Part shown: positions 1 to 7,233 of the stretch, one piece after another
Numbering within the stretch: the first letter of the stretch is position 1
Layout of the letters: every line of letters starts with the position of its first letter
NCBI GenBank assembly: GCA_017442315.1
Contig: JAFRZX010000042.1
Coordinates: forward strand, 1 to 64,000
Source of the DNA: Bacteroidales bacterium
GTDB taxonomy: Bacteria; Bacteroidota; Bacteroidia; Bacteroidales; UBA932
Reading direction: 5' to 3'
Length of the DNA: 64,000 bases
The notes under the pieces: model-generated
Seen by the model: the letters and a program-made list of their open reading frames with translations, nothing else
Told to the model about the DNA's origin: nothing
Databases searched by the model: none
Position numbers and translations under genes: made by a program

Positions 1-117
1 AACCTGCTCCTTGGTCAAGGCATCTCCAAAATCCACTCCTTCTAAATCCTGGGCCTTGACTGCATGACATGACAGACATAAAAGTATCACTGTCAAACAA
101 TAACTCAACGTTTTCAT
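1..117 (-). CDS. N-terminal part of a SmpA/OmlA-like exported protein (truncated by window edge)
   Basis: The first 39 codons of a gene whose remainder lies beyond base 1. It has a signal peptide (MKTLSYCLTVILLC, cut near VKAQ) and then the start of a domain with the pattern LTKEQV. Bases 1-120 appear identical to 1675-1794, so the visible part encodes the same residues as the full-length paralogue at 1327-1791. The start is the ATG at 115-117, equivalent to the paralogue's ATG at 1789-1791. Function is unknown. The SmpA/OmlA-like fold is inferred from the paralogue. Confidence 0.75.
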   Translation of the reverse strand, partial: MKTLSYCLTVILLCLSCHAVKAQDLEGVDFGDALTKEQV

Positions 118-120
118 ATC
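1..120. repeat. 120-base direct repeat, copy 1 (copy 2 at 1675-1794)
   Basis: By eye this segment is identical to 1675-1794. It covers the signal peptide and the first residues of the two SmpA-like genes. The identity stops just upstream of the start codon. Together with the other repeats in 1-4045 it suggests recent duplication or gene conversion. The repeat probably extends beyond the left window edge. Confidence 0.9.
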
Positions 121-146
121 CGGACCTCCTTATTCAATCATTACGA

Positions 147-254
147 TTACCTCACAGATGTCACAATACGACAAGACACAAAGAATCTCATGAAAGAAAA
201 CGGTTGACTCGTCACCGCTGCAAGCATCAGAAGCACGATAGAAAAACGTCTCAT
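147..254 (-). pseudogene. 35-codon remnant of the small exported protein gene
   Basis: The ATG at 252-254 opens a 35-codon frame starting MRRFSIVLLMLAA. Its first 13 residues match the 96-residue protein at 3556-3846, after which the sequence diverges and stops. It sits downstream of a copy of the promoter-bearing repeat (220-449) and just upstream of the truncated SmpA-like gene. It looks like a decayed or recombined 5' end of the 96-residue gene. It could also be a short leader peptide, since the promoter spacing and start codon are intact. Confidence 0.5.
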
Positions 255-449
255 AATTCAAAGTTTTTAAAGGTTGAAGAACAAGTGTCTGTGGTGAACT
301 CTCCGCTTCTGCAAATATACAAGATAACAAGGCTTTCCACCAAATTCCAGGACGTAAAAAATCTATCACACCCCATAAAGGCAAACCACTCAGATTCAAT
401 ACATTACGGGGTGGGACGAAAGAAAAAAATCTATCACTCTGAAAAATCT
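220..449 (-). repeat. Promoter-bearing intergenic repeat, copy A (230 bp)
   Basis: This stretch aligns over its full 230 bases with 3812-4041, with scattered substitutions. Its left part (441 onward) continues as similarity to copy B at 2718-2865. It holds the last codons and downstream region of a lipoprotein gene, a promoter, an untranslated leader and the first codons of a small exported protein gene, all read leftward. It is a unit boundary in the duplicated array at 1-4045. Confidence 0.85.
312..344 (-). promoter_or_regulatory. Bacteroidota-type promoter in repeat copy A
   Basis: Read on the minus strand: TTTG (341-344), a 21-base spacer, then TATATTTG (312-319). This matches the Bacteroidota consensus TTTG-N19-21-TAnnTTTG. 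Transcription would start near base 305 and run leftward into the 35-codon frame and the truncated SmpA-like gene, with about 50 bases of leader. Copy C at 3904-3936 has the same elements and spacing. Confidence 0.75.
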
Positions 450-1243
450 ACCCGGATCTGCTTCTTGAAGATGAAGCCTTCCGTGTCCTCGATGCGCACA
501 GTCAGAGTGTGGACCATACGGCCTTCCGGCATCTTTGCGGGAACCAGATCCGCAAGAGGAACTGGAGATTCATGTCCCCAACGCTGCCAACCGTCACATA
601 TCCCTATCATACGGAAATCATACTCATCAAGATCTGACAAAAGACCATAGACAGGTAGATATATTTTGGGGTCTGGATCCAAGTAATCGTACTGATCATA
701 TTTGTCTAAAGACATATCAAGATACTCCCAGTTCCAATCATAGTAGTACGGAGGTTCAGAATCAAGCATTCCCTCATCAACCGTATAGCCGTTCTGTATG
801 TATCGGTACGGACTGACGGATACAAAGTAGAAACAGTCTGCCAAACTTGTACCGGCAGGATGAGACGAGTCAAAAGGAGCGTCACTATAGACATCTATAC
901 TCACTATATCGCGCTCCGGGACACAATGGATATACTCCGGAACCAATAATGTCCAATAATGAATAGAATAACTGAAATCCCTGTTCTTGCGAGATTTTTC
1001 CTCAAAACGTTTTATATCATATTCATCGGTAGAAAATATACCATAAGAACGGTAACCGCGCGCACCGATGGATATTTTCTCATTGCAATCAACTGATAAA
1101 GATATATGCCGGTATTCTATATACTCCAGGACATAGGAATTGGAACGGACATGGCATGTCTGGTCACCATCAGGTGGCTCACATCCTGTTAAAATTGCGC
1201 TCAAAAGCACAAACAAAAACAATAATCTTATCTGTAGCTCCAT
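434..1243 (-). CDS. Exported lipoprotein of a duplicated family, function unknown
   Basis: A 269-residue protein with a lipoprotein signal peptide (lipobox LTGC, lipid cysteine about residue 21). It is paralogous to the 245-residue protein at 2785-3522. Shared blocks include YGIFSTDEYD versus YGAFSTYGPD, VPERDIVSIDVYSD versus VPDRDFKNIEVFSD, HPAGTSLADCFYF and SVSPYRYIQNGY. The last 26 residues (from VHTLTV to DFSE) are identical in the two copies and the DNA there is nearly identical, while the middle has drifted. That mosaic pattern points to gene conversion. The long C-terminal strand pattern suggests a beta-rich fold. No enzymatic motif is seen. The start is the ATG at 1241-1243, 83 bases downstream of the SmpA-like gene, so the two may be co-transcribed. 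Confidence 0.85.
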   Translation of the reverse strand: MELQIRLLFLFVLLSAILTGCEPPDGDQTCHVRSNSYVLEYIEYRHISLSVDCNEKISIGARGYRSYGIFSTDEYDIKRFEEKSRKNRDFSYSIHYWTLLVPEYIHCVPERDIVSIDVYSDAPFDSSHPAGTSLADCFYFVSVSPYRYIQNGYTVDEGMLDSEPPYYYDWNWEYLDMSLDKYDQYDYLDPDPKIYLPVYGLLSDLDEYDFRMIGICDGWQRWGHESPVPLADLVPAKMPEGRMVHTLTVRIEDTEGFIFKKQIRVDFSE

Positions 1244-1326
1244 GTCAATGTCTTTATTTCAGTAGTATATGCACCCATAGTATAGTCTGTGCCACTATGT
1301 ATTGGCCAACTTCATATTACAGACGA

Positions 1327-1791
1327 TCATACAGGAAAGGTTGTCCAGATTTCCACAATTATTCCATCCTTGATACGGTAATATATCCTGAGGTCATAAT
1401 AATATTGGTGATAAATATCTTCGTCATACCAGGCTGAATAATGAGGCTTCAAATCTGAATTAAGCACTTTATCCAATGAATCACCGACTCTTATGCCGCC
1501 ATCTATGTCCTTCGTAAAAACTGCGAAGTTCTTGCTGCTTATATAGAATTGAAAAAAATGACTATCTCTAAATTCTAAACGATTATTCTCATATATATAT
1601 GTTTCATATACTTCATCTTCTCCTTCACTATAGATAACTTTTGTATATTCATTCGGCTGGCCGAACTTGGCGATAACCTGCTCCTTGGTCAAGGCATCTC
1701 CAAAATCCACTCCTTCTAAATCCTGGGCCTTGACTGCATGACATGACAGACATAAAAGTATCACTGTCAAACAATAACTCAACGTTTTCAT
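1327..1791 (-). CDS. SmpA/OmlA-like exported protein
   Basis: A 154-residue secreted or periplasmic protein with a signal peptide that ends near VKAQ. After it come two repeats of a short pattern typical of SmpA/OmlA-like (BLIP-type) folds: DALTKEQVIAKFGQPNEY and, later, GGIRVGDSLDKVL. This is a fold-level guess only, and small proteins of this type often act as adaptors or inhibitors. The start is taken as the ATG at 1789-1791 (MKTLSY), which begins the signal peptide and is conserved in the copy at 1-117. An in-frame ATG ten codons upstream is less likely. The sequence between it and the next gene upstream (1792-1898) shows no clear promoter. Confidence 0.8.
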   Translation of the reverse strand: MKTLSYCLTVILLCLSCHAVKAQDLEGVDFGDALTKEQVIAKFGQPNEYTKVIYSEGEDEVYETYIYENNRLEFRDSHFFQFYISSKNFAVFTKDIDGGIRVGDSLDKVLNSDLKPHYSAWYDEDIYHQYYYDLRIYYRIKDGIIVEIWTTFPV

Positions 1792-1794
1792 ATC
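1675..1794. repeat. 120-base direct repeat, copy 2 (copy 1 at 1-120)
   Basis: Identical by eye to bases 1-120. It covers the start and signal peptide of the SmpA-like gene at 1327-1791. Confidence 0.9.
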
Positions 1795-1898
1795 CTTTCC
1801 TTTTAAATCAATCATTTCCATTACATCTTATGCCGGTGATCTTCGTCGAGGGTACATTCTTGCCGGCATCCGAACCTGTCTAGGATGTCCTGCCTGTA

Positions 1899-2672
1899 TT
1901 AAAAAGAGTATGAGGCCTTGAAGCCATACCGAAGAAAATAATCATCTCGGAAAAAGGGATTATATTCACCGATTATGGTTCCACCTGCCCACCAGGAGCT
2001 CTTCCTTGACGTATCCCGACTGCGTATGCGGCTACCTAAAGAAAACTCACCATAAGGCCTTTTAGCGTAAATATCGTATCCAAGATTCAGGGAAAGATAT
2101 GGAGAACACTTACGGTCACCTATGGTATATCTCATATCGGCATATATAGGAACGTACATATTCTCCCTATCTAAAGCAGAAAATGATATGCCACCTCCTA
2201 TAAACAGATTTTCAGAAAAATGATATCCTCCTGTAATACCTGCTTTGGGGTCAAGAAAAAGAAATATCCCTAAATCAATGATTACCGTCCCGCCTTTTTG
2301 CGACGGGCCTCTAAATTCAAGAGAAGATACGGAATAACGTCTCTGTATCACCGATCCTGAAATCCATAAAGGAGTTCCGACTATAGCAAATACTCCACCT
2401 AATCCAGCTGTTATCATACCAATGAAACTTTGAAGTCCGGATGGCGGTGTAACACTGTTTCTTGCATGAATACTCTCTTCAACAATCATCGCTATTCCAG
2501 TCATGGCAAATCCGGCACCGGTAAGGACCAATGTATTACCGGCACCGATACACCGTTCGGATTGTCGGGATACTCTTTCGTCTGGACCTTCCGGAGTTAT
2601 CTCTGCCCAAGCATCTGTATAAGACAGAAACAGCAGACTGAATATACTGATATGCAACAAGCCGATTTTCAT
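1899..2672 (-). CDS. Exported beta-barrel-like protein, function unknown
   Basis: A 257-residue protein starting MKIGLLHISIF, with a signal peptide ending near TDAWAE. The first third has glycine-rich hydrophobic stretches (about residues 35-110) that could be two membrane-inserted segments. The second half alternates polar and apolar residues (FIGGGISFSA, PYLSLNLGYDIYA) and ends in YGFKASYSF, a terminal aromatic typical of outer-membrane barrels. An upstream in-frame ATG at 2801 is rejected because it would translate the intergenic repeat (copy B). A TAATTTTG element (minus strand, 2681-2688) lies 8 bases upstream of the chosen ATG, which hints at a very short leader. Not recognised as a named family. 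Confidence 0.75.
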   Translation of the reverse strand: MKIGLLHISIFSLLFLSYTDAWAEITPEGPDERVSRQSERCIGAGNTLVLTGAGFAMTGIAMIVEESIHARNSVTPPSGLQSFIGMITAGLGGVFAIVGTPLWISGSVIQRRYSVSSLEFRGPSQKGGTVIIDLGIFLFLDPKAGITGGYHFSENLFIGGGISFSALDRENMYVPIYADMRYTIGDRKCSPYLSLNLGYDIYAKRPYGEFSLGSRIRSRDTSRKSSWWAGGTIIGEYNPFFRDDYFLRYGFKASYSF

Positions 2673-2717
2673 ATTCTCAGCAAAATTAAAAACTCCGATT
2701 GATGGAATAAAATGCTT

Positions 2718-2865
2718 CATGTCACATAAAGACAAACCACTCAGCTTCAATACATTACGGGGTGGGACGAAATAAAAAAATCTATCACTCTGAAAAATCA
2801 ACCCGGATCTGCTTCTTGAAGATGAAACCTTCAGTGTCCTCGATGCGCACTGTCAGAGTGTGGAC
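2718..2865 (-). repeat. Intergenic repeat, copy B (truncated, lacks the promoter part)
   Basis: Bases 2718-2790 match the left half of copies A and C (for example GGGTGGGACGAAA), and 2785-2865 match the 3' end of the lipoprotein gene at 434-514. The promoter half present in copies A and C is replaced here by the unique upstream region of the beta-barrel-like gene. The breakpoint is therefore close to base 2718. Confidence 0.8.
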
Positions 2866-3522
2866 TGACTTCTCAGAGGGCTCAAAAATCGGAATGAGTT
2901 CAAATATGGGCGTAGTCTCCCGACAATGATTGGAAACCCCCAACAAAATAAAATCTTCCTCACGAAACTCCGACAGAACTCCATAAACCGGTACAAAGCC
3001 CGCATCAGCTATATCCCATACAAAATATTCCGGCAAATGTTCATCCCTGATAGACACATCAACTCTATAACCATTTTTTATATATTTATACGGGCTTACA
3101 GATGCAAAAAAGAAGCAATCAGATAAATTGCTGCCGGCAGGATGACAATCATCAAACATCTTGTCACTGAACACTTCTATGTTTTTGAAATCTCTATCCG
3201 GTACCATATGAATAAAGTCATTACTCCCCTTAAGAAGAGAAAAAGTCAACTGATAGCCGTAATCGGAATATTTTCTGCATTTTGCTTCATATCCGTCCAG
3301 ATCAGGACCGTATGTAGAAAAGGCTCCATACCTATGTACCCCTTTGACACTAACCATAATGCTCCTATTGGAACGGGCTGACAAATCCATCTCATAGTAT
3401 TCTATATAACCATATATGTATGAATCTGCAGTTCGTGTTTCATATCGATCTGATTCCGGAATGCAGCATACCAGCAGAAAAACAAAAATGATTATATATA
3501 AATTTCGAATCAATTGCTCCAT
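2785..3522 (-). CDS. Exported lipoprotein, paralogue of the protein at 434-1243
   Basis: A 245-residue protein with a hydrophobic N-terminus and a cysteine at about residue 19-20 (FLLVCCIPE), fitting a lipoprotein. It shares the block order and the identical last 26 residues with the 269-residue paralogue, but is shorter in the region just before the C-terminus. It lies 33 bases downstream of the 96-residue gene in the same direction, so the two are probably one operon driven from 3904-3936. The bases just before its start codon resemble those before the paralogue's start (GTCAAGGTCTT versus GTCAATGTCTT on the plus strand), so the duplicated unit includes this junction. Function unknown. Confidence 0.85.
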   Translation of the reverse strand: MEQLIRNLYIIIFVFLLVCCIPESDRYETRTADSYIYGYIEYYEMDLSARSNRSIMVSVKGVHRYGAFSTYGPDLDGYEAKCRKYSDYGYQLTFSLLKGSNDFIHMVPDRDFKNIEVFSDKMFDDCHPAGSNLSDCFFFASVSPYKYIKNGYRVDVSIRDEHLPEYFVWDIADAGFVPVYGVLSEFREEDFILLGVSNHCRETTPIFELIPIFEPSEKSVHTLTVRIEDTEGFIFKKQIRVDFSE

Positions 3523-3555
3523 GTCAAGGTCTTGATATGTTTATATACACTCATG

Positions 3556-3846
3556 TCATACCTCCCATTTCCACTTGTTCTTTCGCACATCACTGAAGCC
3601 CATCTCGTTCTTCACATAGCGCTTCGCCTTGTTTATACTGGAACTGCTGCCATCTGCACCGTAATCCATATCCAGTTCCTCTCCCAAGGACCTTATATAT
3701 GCTGCTATTATCGGCTTATACGGCTCCGGCTCATTGTAATTCGGACCGACATACACCCCAAAAGAAGACATCACATCCCAATTCTCATAAACAGGCTTCC
3801 TGAAGTACGCAGCAAGCATCAGAAGCACGATAGAAAAACGTCTCAT
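3556..3846 (-). CDS. Small exported or anchored protein, 96 residues
   Basis: Starts MRRFSIVLLMLAAYF, which could be a short uncleaved anchor or signal. The rest is hydrophilic, with a serine run (GADGSSSS) and a basic C-terminal part (KAKRYVKNEMGF, KNKWKW). No known domain is recognised. It is the first gene after the promoter at 3904-3936 and is followed by the lipoprotein at 2785-3522. A shortened relative of its 5' end survives at 147-254. The fixed order of small gene then lipoprotein suggests a functional pair, but what they do cannot be read from sequence. Confidence 0.7.
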   Translation of the reverse strand: MRRFSIVLLMLAAYFRKPVYENWDVMSSFGVYVGPNYNEPEPYKPIIAAYIRSLGEELDMDYGADGSSSSINKAKRYVKNEMGFSDVRKNKWKWEV

Positions 3847-4041
3847 GAATCAAAATCTTTAAAGGTTGAAGAACAAGTGCCTGTGTTGGACTCTCCACTT
3901 CTGCAAATATACAAGACATAAAGGCTTTCCACCAAATTCCGGGACGAAAAAAATCTATCATGCCACATAAAGGCAAACCACTCAGCTTCAACACATTACA
4001 GGGTGGGACGAAATAAAAAAATCTATCACTCCGAAAAATCT
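3812..4041 (-). repeat. Promoter-bearing intergenic repeat, copy C (230 bp)
   Basis: Aligns base for base in length with copy A (220-449). It includes the first codons of the 96-residue gene, its leader, the promoter and a segment that in copies A and B follows the lipoprotein stop codon. At the right edge (4042 onward) the similarity ends and no lipoprotein gene follows, so this is the right boundary of the array. Confidence 0.85.
3904..3936 (-). promoter_or_regulatory. Bacteroidota-type promoter in repeat copy C
   Basis: On the minus strand: TTTG (3933-3936), 21 bases, TATATTTG (3904-3911). It lies 57 bases upstream of the start codon of the 96-residue gene. Elements and spacing are the same as in copy A, so the promoter travels with the repeat. 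Confidence 0.8.
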
Positions 4042-4136
4042 GCATTTGTATCGAAATTTCAGCAACTATATATTAACCAAGTTAAAGCTTTTCATACTCA
4101 GGAAATACCGCGGGCAGAGAGTTTGGTGGGCTAAAG

Positions 4137-4169
4137 TTAGGTACATTATTAATATAATTGCTATATTTG
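4137..4169 (+). promoter_or_regulatory. Promoter of the structured RNA
   Basis: TTAG (4137-4140), 21-base spacer, TATATTTG (4162-4169). The second element is a perfect TAnnTTTG and the spacing equals that of the two array promoters. No open reading frame follows. The transcript would start near 4174. Confidence 0.65.
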
Positions 4170-4173
4170 CCGT

Positions 4174-4459
4174 CAACAAGGTTGAATAAATATTCGACAA
4201 GTTGAAATAATACCAACAACCCTATCGTCACCACTCGAACCGCAAAACAATCAAGACTGATAGGGCGATAGGTGGTTCTATGCCTCAGGCGTAGGGCAAC
4301 CTATCTATTAGTCGGGCTTTTGCGGGCCTTGAGTGGTGTGGGTTGTACCTGCGCCTTTAAACATATAGGGAAAGCACTGCGAAACTAATACGTCTCATAC
4401 ATTTCAGTCAAGCCTGTGAAGGTCAGATTGACAAAATCATGCAGTGCTTTCCTTTTTTT
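4174..4459 (+). ncRNA. Structured non-coding RNA, possibly 6S-like
   Basis: No coding gene lies in 4042-4457. After a promoter, the sequence folds into a 5' hairpin (GTTGAAT 4181-4187 with ATTCGAC 4192-4198) and then a long rod: ACAACCC (4216-4222) with GGGTTGT (4340-4346), CACCACTC (4229-4236) with GAGTGGTG (4331-4338), CCGCAAAA (4240-4247) with TTTTGCGG (4318-4325), GACTGATAGG (4255-4264) with CCTATC plus AGTC (4300-4313), and an apical ATGCC/GGCGT hairpin (4280-4292). A terminator closes the unit. A long rod with internal bubbles is the shape of 6S RNA, and the Bacteroidales-1 motif is another candidate. It lacks recognisable RNase P, tmRNA or SRP RNA signatures. The class is inference; the pairing is seen directly. 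Confidence 0.65.
4369..4459 (+). terminator. Terminator of the structured RNA
   Basis: GGAAAGCACTGC (4369-4380) pairs perfectly with GCAGTGCTTTCC (4441-4452) and is followed by seven T residues. The 60-base loop contains a smaller complementary pair (GTCAA with TTGAC, about 4407-4431). It also lies at the 3' end of the convergent transporter gene. Confidence 0.7.
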
Positions 4460-5801
4460 ATGCAATGATGCCGGAGAGGAATACAACCGCCACTGCTACA
4501 GGAGCGACATATCGAATCAGGAACCATAGTATGCCGAAAATACGGACATTGGCAGAAATTGTTCCCCCATTGGTGAATTCATCATAGATTTCTGTCTTTT
4601 TAAGCCTCCAGCCTACAAAAAGCACTGTAAGAAGACTGCCTAATGTCATCAGGATATTTGAAGACAGATTATCAAAGAAATCAAAGATATTCATACCGGC
4701 CAGTCTGACGTTTGATAACGGGCCGAAAGAAAGGGAGCACAATGCACCAACCGACCAGCACACTGCTAGAAGCACAGAGCAAGCCGCAATGCGCGACATC
4801 TTCTTTTCTTCTATAAGGTATGCCACCCCCACCTCAAACATAGAAATGGAGGATGTTATGGCAGCTACCAGAAGCGCTATAAAGAACAATATTGCAACCA
4901 GTCCTCCTGCAGGCATCTGTGAAAACACATATGGAAGTGTCTCGAAAACAAGCCCCGGACCAGATTGCGGATCAAGGCCGAAAGCAAATACCGCCGGCAT
5001 TACAGCTATACCTGCAATAAGGGCAAACATCAGGTCAGAGACAGCTGTAGCTGTACTCTGGAACATTATATTCTCTTTTTTATCAACATATGAAGCATAA
5101 GTCATGATTGTTCCGAAGCCGAGGGACAAGGAAAAGAATGCTTGTCCGAGAGCTGCTGCACAAGACTTTGCATCTATCTTTGAAAAATCCGGCCTGAAAA
5201 GATACTCGACACCCTTATGAGATCCGGAAAGGGTAAGCGAATACACCGCTATAGCCATCACGATGACAAACAGCAGAGGCATCATTATCTTGCTGAATTT
5301 CTCGATTCCACCTTTTATACCCATGACAACAATCAGAGCTGTAACACACAGAAAAGCCGTATGGCATATCAAAGGACGCCAGGGAGAAGACGTGAAGTCT
5401 GAAAACATTGTATCAATCACTGACTGTGCTTCGGCTGTGAAAGAAAATGTAAAAGATTTGAAAAGATACTCCACCGCCCAGCCTCCTATGACACTGTAAT
5501 ATGATGTCACGACCACCGGTACTATGACGGTCATCAGCCCTACCCATCTCCATCCGCTTCCCCCGGAAAGGTCACGGAATGCGGCAAAGGCGTTTTTCTG
5601 GCTACGTCTTCCAACAATAAACTCTGAAATGAAAATCGGAAGACAGATCAGAAAAACAAAAACTATATATATTATTATGAATGCTGCTCCACCGTTCTCC
5701 CCTACCAGGTACGGAAAGCGCCAAAGATTACCCAAACCTACAGCAGAACCAGCCAAAGCCACCAGTGCTCCGAAACGGCTGCCGAAACTGTCTCTACGCA
5801 T
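4458..5801 (-). CDS. Sodium-dependent transporter of the NSS/SNF family
   Basis: A 447-residue inner-membrane protein with about eleven predicted membrane helices. It opens with the family signature in helix 1 (GSAVGLGNLWRFPYLVGENG, about residues 18-37), where the unwound segment binds sodium and substrate. NSS proteins import amino acids or related amines with sodium. The substrate cannot be told from sequence. Its stop codon overlaps the T-run of the RNA terminator on the opposite strand. The next gene upstream, folA, ends 11 bases before its start, so they may be co-transcribed. Confidence 0.93.
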   Translation of the reverse strand: MRRDSFGSRFGALVALAGSAVGLGNLWRFPYLVGENGGAAFIIIYIVFVFLICLPIFISEFIVGRRSQKNAFAAFRDLSGGSGWRWVGLMTVIVPVVVTSYYSVIGGWAVEYLFKSFTFSFTAEAQSVIDTMFSDFTSSPWRPLICHTAFLCVTALIVVMGIKGGIEKFSKIMMPLLFVIVMAIAVYSLTLSGSHKGVEYLFRPDFSKIDAKSCAAALGQAFFSLSLGFGTIMTYASYVDKKENIMFQSTATAVSDLMFALIAGIAVMPAVFAFGLDPQSGPGLVFETLPYVFSQMPAGGLVAILFFIALLVAAITSSISMFEVGVAYLIEEKKMSRIAACSVLLAVCWSVGALCSLSFGPLSNVRLAGMNIFDFFDNLSSNILMTLGSLLTVLFVGWRLKKTEIYDEFTNGGTISANVRIFGILWFLIRYVAPVAVAVVFLSGIIA

Positions 5802-5812
5802 AAAACCCGCTA

Positions 5813-6328
5813 CTATTTTCCTTTCCTTATATATTCAACAAATTCATATTTATAACCTGATTTCTCATCTATCTGCATCTCTGAACGAGATCTTTCCTTC
5901 CATTCATTCTTATCAATCTTCGGGAAAAACGTATCCGCCGATTCGAACACATGATGGACATGAGTTACTATAAGTTCATCAACCTCCTTTATCGCCTGTG
6001 CATACATTTCACCACCGCCAATAATAAAGCACCTTTTACTTTGTGTCTCGTCGCAGACCTTCTTTGCAAGAGAATATCCTTCAGAAAAAGTATTGACCAC
6101 TGAAACCCCTTCAATCTCCTTCTTACTCCTTGAAATAACGATGTTTTTCCTTTGAGGCAAAGCCTTTCCTATAGACTCAAACGTCTTACGCCCCATTATC
6201 ACAGGACAACCAAGAGTCTTTTTCTTGAAAAATTTCAAATCCTCAGATATATGCCACAGGAGTTCATTATTTTTTCCTATAGCATTATTATCAGCCATTG
6301 CTACAATTATACTTTTCTTCATATTCAT
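5813..6328 (-). CDS. folA: Dihydrofolate reductase
   Basis: A 171-residue cytoplasmic enzyme that reduces dihydrofolate to tetrahydrofolate with NADPH. Family landmarks are present: IIVAMADNNAIGKNNELLWH at the N-terminus, the MGRKTFESIG motif (about residues 44-53), and the IGGGEMYAQA cofactor loop followed by THVHH. It lies 58 bases downstream of thyA in the same direction, which makes sense because thymidylate synthase produces the dihydrofolate this enzyme recycles. The start could be the ATG at 6328 or the one two codons later at 6322. Confidence 0.96.
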   Translation of the reverse strand: MNMKKSIIVAMADNNAIGKNNELLWHISEDLKFFKKKTLGCPVIMGRKTFESIGKALPQRKNIVISRSKKEIEGVSVVNTFSEGYSLAKKVCDETQSKRCFIIGGGEMYAQAIKEVDELIVTHVHHVFESADTFFPKIDKNEWKERSRSEMQIDEKSGYKYEFVEYIRKGK

Positions 6329-6386
6329 ATCGTTTTTATGCCTGTCACCACATCAGTATCCAAGTTCGGCAAATGCCGTTCCATGA

Positions 6387-7181
6387 CTACACGGCTACAG
6401 GGGCTGGAATCTTCGGATAAGGATCATAATCGACAAGCTCAAAATCCTCATACCTGAAATCGAAGATGCTCTTTACGTCAGGATTGATCTTCATTTTCGG
6501 CAATGGGCGAGGTTCACGCGTAAGTTGAAGTGCGACCTGATTGAAATGATTGACATACAGATGGGTATCACCGGTAGTATGAACGAATTCACCCGGCTGC
6601 AGACCGCACACCTGAGCTATCATCATTGTCAGCAAAGCATAAGATGCTATATTGAAAGGTACACCCAGGAAAACATCCGCGCTACGCTGGTACAGCTGAC
6701 ACGAAAGCTTTCCGTCTGCCACATAGAACTGAAACAGAGAATGACAAGGCGGAAGAGCCATCTTCTCAACTTCAGCCACATTCCATGCTGAAACGATCAT
6801 CCTTCGTGAATCAGGATTATTTCTTATCGTTTCAATGACGTTCGACAACTGGTCTATGGTCCCTCCGTCAGGAGTCGGCCAGCTACGCCACTGATGCCCG
6901 TAAACCGGTCCAAGATCTCCGTTTTCATCAGCCCATTCATCCCAGATGGTAACACCGTTGTCCTTAAGATACTTGATATTGGTATCACCGGAAATAAACC
7001 AAAGCAACTCATGTATTATTGATTTCAGATGAACCTTCTTGGTCGTAAGAAGAGGAAAGCCTTGGCTGAGGTCGAAGCGCATCTGATATCCGAACACGCT
7101 CTGGGTGCCGGTTCCGGTGCGGTCAGACTTCATTACTCCGTTTTCACGTATATGTCTTAACAGGTCCAGGTATTGTTTCAT
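6387..7181 (-). CDS. thyA: Thymidylate synthase
   Basis: A 264-residue enzyme, the same length as the Escherichia coli protein. It methylates dUMP to dTMP using methylene-tetrahydrofolate. It contains the SDRTGTGT loop, the catalytic cysteine in [13 protein letters not shown] (about residue 146), the nucleotide-binding arginines in [12 protein letters not shown] and the conserved C-terminal APVAV. It is followed by folA, so the pair forms a thymidylate-cycle operon. Confidence 0.97.
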   Translation of the reverse strand: MKQYLDLLRHIRENGVMKSDRTGTGTQSVFGYQMRFDLSQGFPLLTTKKVHLKSIIHELLWFISGDTNIKYLKDNGVTIWDEWADENGDLGPVYGHQWRSWPTPDGGTIDQLSNVIETIRNNPDSRRMIVSAWNVAEVEKMALPPCHSLFQFYVADGKLSCQLYQRSADVFLGVPFNIASYALLTMMIAQVCGLQPGEFVHTTGDTHLYVNHFNQVALQLTREPRPLPKMKINPDVKSIFDFRYEDFELVDYDPYPKIPAPVAV

Positions 7182-7233
7182 ATCATAATGTAATTATTGC
7201 TACGTCACTTCGTTACCCGCAATGAAACTTCAA

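Noticed and set aside
69-650. 193-codon open frame on the plus strand at the left end
   Set aside because: Antisense to the repeat and lipoprotein genes. The minus-strand frames have signal peptides, promoters and paralogues.
2673-2801. Longer start for the barrel-like protein at 1899-2672
   Set aside because: The extra 43 codons translate the intergenic repeat, and the signal peptide begins only at the ATG at 2672.
4174-4459. RNase P RNA, tmRNA or SRP RNA in the 4.2-4.46 kb gap
   Set aside because: None of the usual conserved cores of these RNAs was found. The rod shape fits 6S-type RNA better.
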